From Amycolatopsis acidiphila (lineage in GTDB: Bacteria; Actinomycetota; Actinomycetes; Mycobacteriales; Pseudonocardiaceae): DNA of 64,000 nucleotides. A model generated the notes under the pieces. That model did no database searches. It was not told the origin of the DNA and saw only the letters and a list, made by a program, of their open reading frames with translations. Made by a program: the position numbers and the translations under genes. The first letter of the stretch is position 1. Each line of letters begins with the position of its first letter. This document shows positions 61,840-64,000 of this stretch, in pieces. The stretch covers positions 992,001 to 1,056,000 of the forward strand of contig NZ_CP090063.1 in the NCBI RefSeq assembly GCF_021391495.1, in the 5' to 3' direction.

Positions 61840-63456
61840 GTGTCCTTCCTACAGCGAGCCCGGTCGCGAACCGCGCGAGTGGCTGTCCTCGTCGGCGTCT
61901 GCCTGCTGGCTCCGCTCGCCGGGTGCACCTCCGAGCAGCCGAGCACGCCGCAACCGCAGAGCGAGACCGAGACGAAGGGACCGGCGGGGCCGGTGCCCGC
62001 CGGGCTCGACAGGTTCTACGCGCAGCCGTTGACCTGGTCCGACTGTGGACCCTACGCGACTTCGGACGACGCCAGATCCCTCTTGAGTACCAAAGGCCTG
62101 CAGTGCGCGCGGCTGACCGTGCCGCTGGACTACGCGGCGCCGCAGGGCGACACGATCACGATAGGCGTGCTCCGGCACAAGGCTTCGGGTGACCGCATCG
62201 GCGCGCTCGTGCTCAACCCCGGCGGGCCCGGCGCGTCCGGCATCGTCGCCGCGGCGAGCCTGGCCGGACAGGTCTCGAGCAGTGAGCTCGGGCAGCGGTT
62301 CGACCTGGTCGGTTTCGACCCGCGGGGCATCGGCGCGAGCCAGCCGGAGGTGTCCTGCCTGACCGACCAGGAACGGGACACCGAGCGCACCGAGGACCTC
62401 GACACCGACGGCTCGCCCGCGGGCGTCGCGAAGCAGGAGGCCGAGGCGAAGGACTTCGCCGTCAAATGCGCCCAGCGGACCGAGCACGGCGCGGCGATGC
62501 TGGCCAACATCGGCACCCGTGACGTCGCCAAGGACATGGACGTCCTGCGTTCTGCCCTCGGCGAACAGAAACTCACGTACCTGGGCTACTCCTACGGCAC
62601 GCGGATCGGCTACACCTACGCCGAGGCCTTCCCCAAGAACGTCCGCGCGATGATCCTCGACGGCGCGCTCGACCCGAACCAGGACGAGACGGACTCCCTC
62701 GTCGCGCAGGGCGCCGGATTCGGCGTGGCGTTCAACCAGTTCGCCGCCTGGTGCGCGGCGCGCCCGGACTGTGCGCTGGGCCCGAACCCGGCCGGCGCCA
62801 CCAAGGCGTTCCAGGATCTGGTCCGGCCACTGCTCGACAATCCGGTCAGACTGAACGACGGCCGCGAGCTCACCTTCGACGACGCGACGATCGGCGCGAT
62901 CCAGGCGCTGTACACCCAGCAGCTGTGGCAGCCGCTGAACTCCGGCCTCAACGAGCTGAAGTCCGGCCGCGGCACCACGCTGATGGCGCTGGCCGACCAG
63001 TACAACGAGCGCGACTCGAGCGGCCACTACACGAACACCCAGGACGCCTTCACCGCGATTCGCTGCGTCGACGACCCGCGCATCACGAACAAGACGGAGA
63101 TCCTCAACGCCGAGAACCGGTACGACCAGGTCGCGCCGTTCCTCGACGACGGCAGGCCCAACGGCGCGGCGCTCGACTCGTGCGCGTTCTGGCCGGTGCC
63201 CAACACCTCGGAGCCGCACGAGCCGAAGGTCACCGGTGTCCCACCGGTGCTGGTGATCTCGACCACGAACGATCCCGCCACTCCGTACGAGGCCGGGGTG
63301 AACCTCGCGAAGGCGATGAACGGGGCGCTGCTGACGTTCGAAGGCACACAGCACACCGTTTTCCTGCAAGGGATTCCGTGCGTGGACCAGGCCGGCACCG
63401 ACTATCTGGTGAACGGAACCCTCCCGCCGTCCGGGAAACGCTGTGCCGGACAGTGA
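61840..63456 (+). CDS. Secreted TAP-like alpha/beta-hydrolase peptidase (lipoprotein)
   Basis: 538 residues. VAVLVGVCLLAPLAGCTSEQ is a lipoprotein signal with lipobox LAGC (Cys ~29). The alpha/beta hydrolase core has oxyanion-loop NPGGPGASG, nucleophile GYSYGT, then Asp in STTNDPATPYE and His in GTQHTVF in the C-terminal TAP domain. Relatives include Streptomyces tripeptidyl aminopeptidase and Rv2223c/Rv2224c. It probably trims peptides at the cell surface. A paralogue starts 22 nt after its stop. Confidence 0.93.
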   Translation: MSFLQRARSRTARVAVLVGVCLLAPLAGCTSEQPSTPQPQSETETKGPAGPVPAGLDRFYAQPLTWSDCGPYATSDDARSLLSTKGLQCARLTVPLDYAAPQGDTITIGVLRHKASGDRIGALVLNPGGPGASGIVAAASLAGQVSSSELGQRFDLVGFDPRGIGASQPEVSCLTDQERDTERTEDLDTDGSPAGVAKQEAEAKDFAVKCAQRTEHGAAMLANIGTRDVAKDMDVLRSALGEQKLTYLGYSYGTRIGYTYAEAFPKNVRAMILDGALDPNQDETDSLVAQGAGFGVAFNQFAAWCAARPDCALGPNPAGATKAFQDLVRPLLDNPVRLNDGRELTFDDATIGAIQALYTQQLWQPLNSGLNELKSGRGTTLMALADQYNERDSSGHYTNTQDAFTAIRCVDDPRITNKTEILNAENRYDQVAPFLDDGRPNGAALDSCAFWPVPNTSEPHEPKVTGVPPVLVISTTNDPATPYEAGVNLAKAMNGALLTFEGTQHTVFLQGIPCVDQAGTDYLVNGTLPPSGKRCAGQ

Positions 63457-63465
63457 CGGGACTGG

Positions 63466-63471
63466 CACGAT
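63466..63471 (+). promoter_or_regulatory. Possible -10 CACGAT for the second TAP-like peptidase
   Basis: TGGCACGAT again, 7 nt before GTG 63479; the parallel to the first gene suggests the promoter was duplicated with it. Confidence 0.4.
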
Positions 63472-63478
63472 GTGACAG

Positions 63479-64000
63479 GTGCCTTTCCGTCGTAGCCGGC
63501 TGCCGACCGTCCTCGGCCTGGTGCTGTGCCTGTGCCTGCTGATCGCATGCACGCCGGTCCAGGCTCCGCCGCGGCCCGGGCCCACGCCCGTGTCCGACGT
63601 CCATGCCCTGGACCGGTTCTACGACCAGCAGCTGTCGTGGGGTGACTGCGCGCCCTACGCGACGGGGGCGCAGAGCCAGGACGCGTTCCACACGCCCGGC
63701 GTGGAGTGCGCGCGGCTGACGGTCCCGCTGGACTACGCGCGGCCGCACGGCGAAACGATCACGGTCGGTGTGCTGCGGCACAAGGCGTCCGACCCGGCGG
63801 ACCGCATCGGCTCGCTGGTCATGAACCCCGGTGGTCCCGGCGGTTCGGGCATGGAGGCCGCCGCGCACCTGGCGCCCACGGTCGCGAGCACGGCGATCGG
63901 CCTGCGTTTCGACCTGGTCGGCTTCGACCCGCGAGGCGTCGGCGCGAGCGAGCCACGCGTCCGCTGCCTCACCGATGCCGAACGCGACGCGGAGCGTGCG
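63479..64000 (+). CDS. Second TAP-like secreted peptidase, 5' part (cut by window end)
   Basis: 174 codons are visible and the frame runs off the window. VLGLVLCLCLLIACTPVQ is a lipoprotein signal with lipobox LIAC. The mature part closely follows the upstream paralogue: ALDRFYDQQLSWGDCAPYAT, CARLTVPLDYARPHGETITVGVLRHKAS, MNPGGPGGSGMEAAAHL and FDLVGFDPRGVGASEPRVRCL. The nucleophile and the rest of the triad lie beyond the window. The tandem pair mirrors Rv2224c-Rv2223c. Confidence 0.92.
   Translation, partial: MPFRRSRLPTVLGLVLCLCLLIACTPVQAPPRPGPTPVSDVHALDRFYDQQLSWGDCAPYATGAQSQDAFHTPGVECARLTVPLDYARPHGETITVGVLRHKASDPADRIGSLVMNPGGPGGSGMEAAAHLAPTVASTAIGLRFDLVGFDPRGVGASEPRVRCLTDAERDAERA

Overview
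The window is high-GC actinobacterial chromosome and most resembles the family Pseudonocardiaceae, probably Amycolatopsis or a close relative. The assignment rests on gene content: AdnAB recombination motor-nucleases, a two-domain LysX, an accessory SecA2, the RNase HI/CobC fusion, SCO5389-like and SCO6745-like proteins, a class A RNase P RNA, and blocks of mycobacterial-type gene order. The genus is an inference; no rRNA or tRNA gene is present to settle it. Genes are densely packed with many 4-nt stop/start overlaps. At many loci a TANNNT hexamer lies 6-8 nt before the first ATG/GTG, so leaderless transcription is probably common.

Layout. 0-5.6 kb: end of adnA, all of adnB, a deazaflavin-type nitroreductase, a TGYGD potassium channel with TrkA-like domains, and a small membrane protein. 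5.8-16.9 kb: a MoxR-AAA cluster (membrane protein, DUF4129, DUF4350, MoxR, DUF58, SpoIIM-like, RDD), flanked by two paralogous YpfJ-type zinc peptidases and interrupted by a GH18-like secreted protein and a toxin-antitoxin pair. A frame-preserving array of 22 heptad-coding units lies between moxR and the DUF58 gene. 17-21 kb: a paired M16 peptidase (one active, one non-catalytic partner), NudC and a small membrane protein. 21-23.8 kb: gluconate permease and kinase, divergent from a FadR-type regulator with two palindromic operators. 23.8-29.7 kb: cobD, SURF1, a fructosamine-kinase-like protein, ptpA with a truncated ptpA-like micro-ORF, Nif3, a zinc-ribbon coiled-coil protein and RNase HI/CobC, an arrangement similar to M. 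tuberculosis Rv2228c-Rv2236c. 31.0 kb: rnpB.

32.8-41.4 kb holds a seven-gene operon resembling a Gram-positive type IV secretion core: two small membrane proteins, a VirB4-like ATPase, a TrbL/VirB6-like channel protein, a TcpC/VirB8-like protein, a transglycosylase-NlpC/P60 cell-wall hydrolase and a Pro-rich protein. There is no relaxase or coupling ATPase in the window, and the locus sits between housekeeping genes, so it looks like a fixed chromosomal machine rather than a mobile element. It is the best candidate for a poorly described system here.

41.3-64 kb: an MFS exporter; a SCO5389-like protein with a CooC/MinD-like ATPase; an RNB ribonuclease-DUF4326-BtuF-like operon; uppP-ctaG; panB; lysX; DinB; a VOC-ogt operon with a partial duplication at its junction; an AraC regulator carrying six 19-residue repeats; a 1.1-kb C-rich repetitive non-coding stretch; nadE; secA2; and two tandem secreted TAP-like peptidases, the second cut by the window end. 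Several independent tandem duplications (21-bp array, 57-bp array, 191-bp repeat, ptpA and ogt fragments) mark the window as locally prone to repeat expansion.
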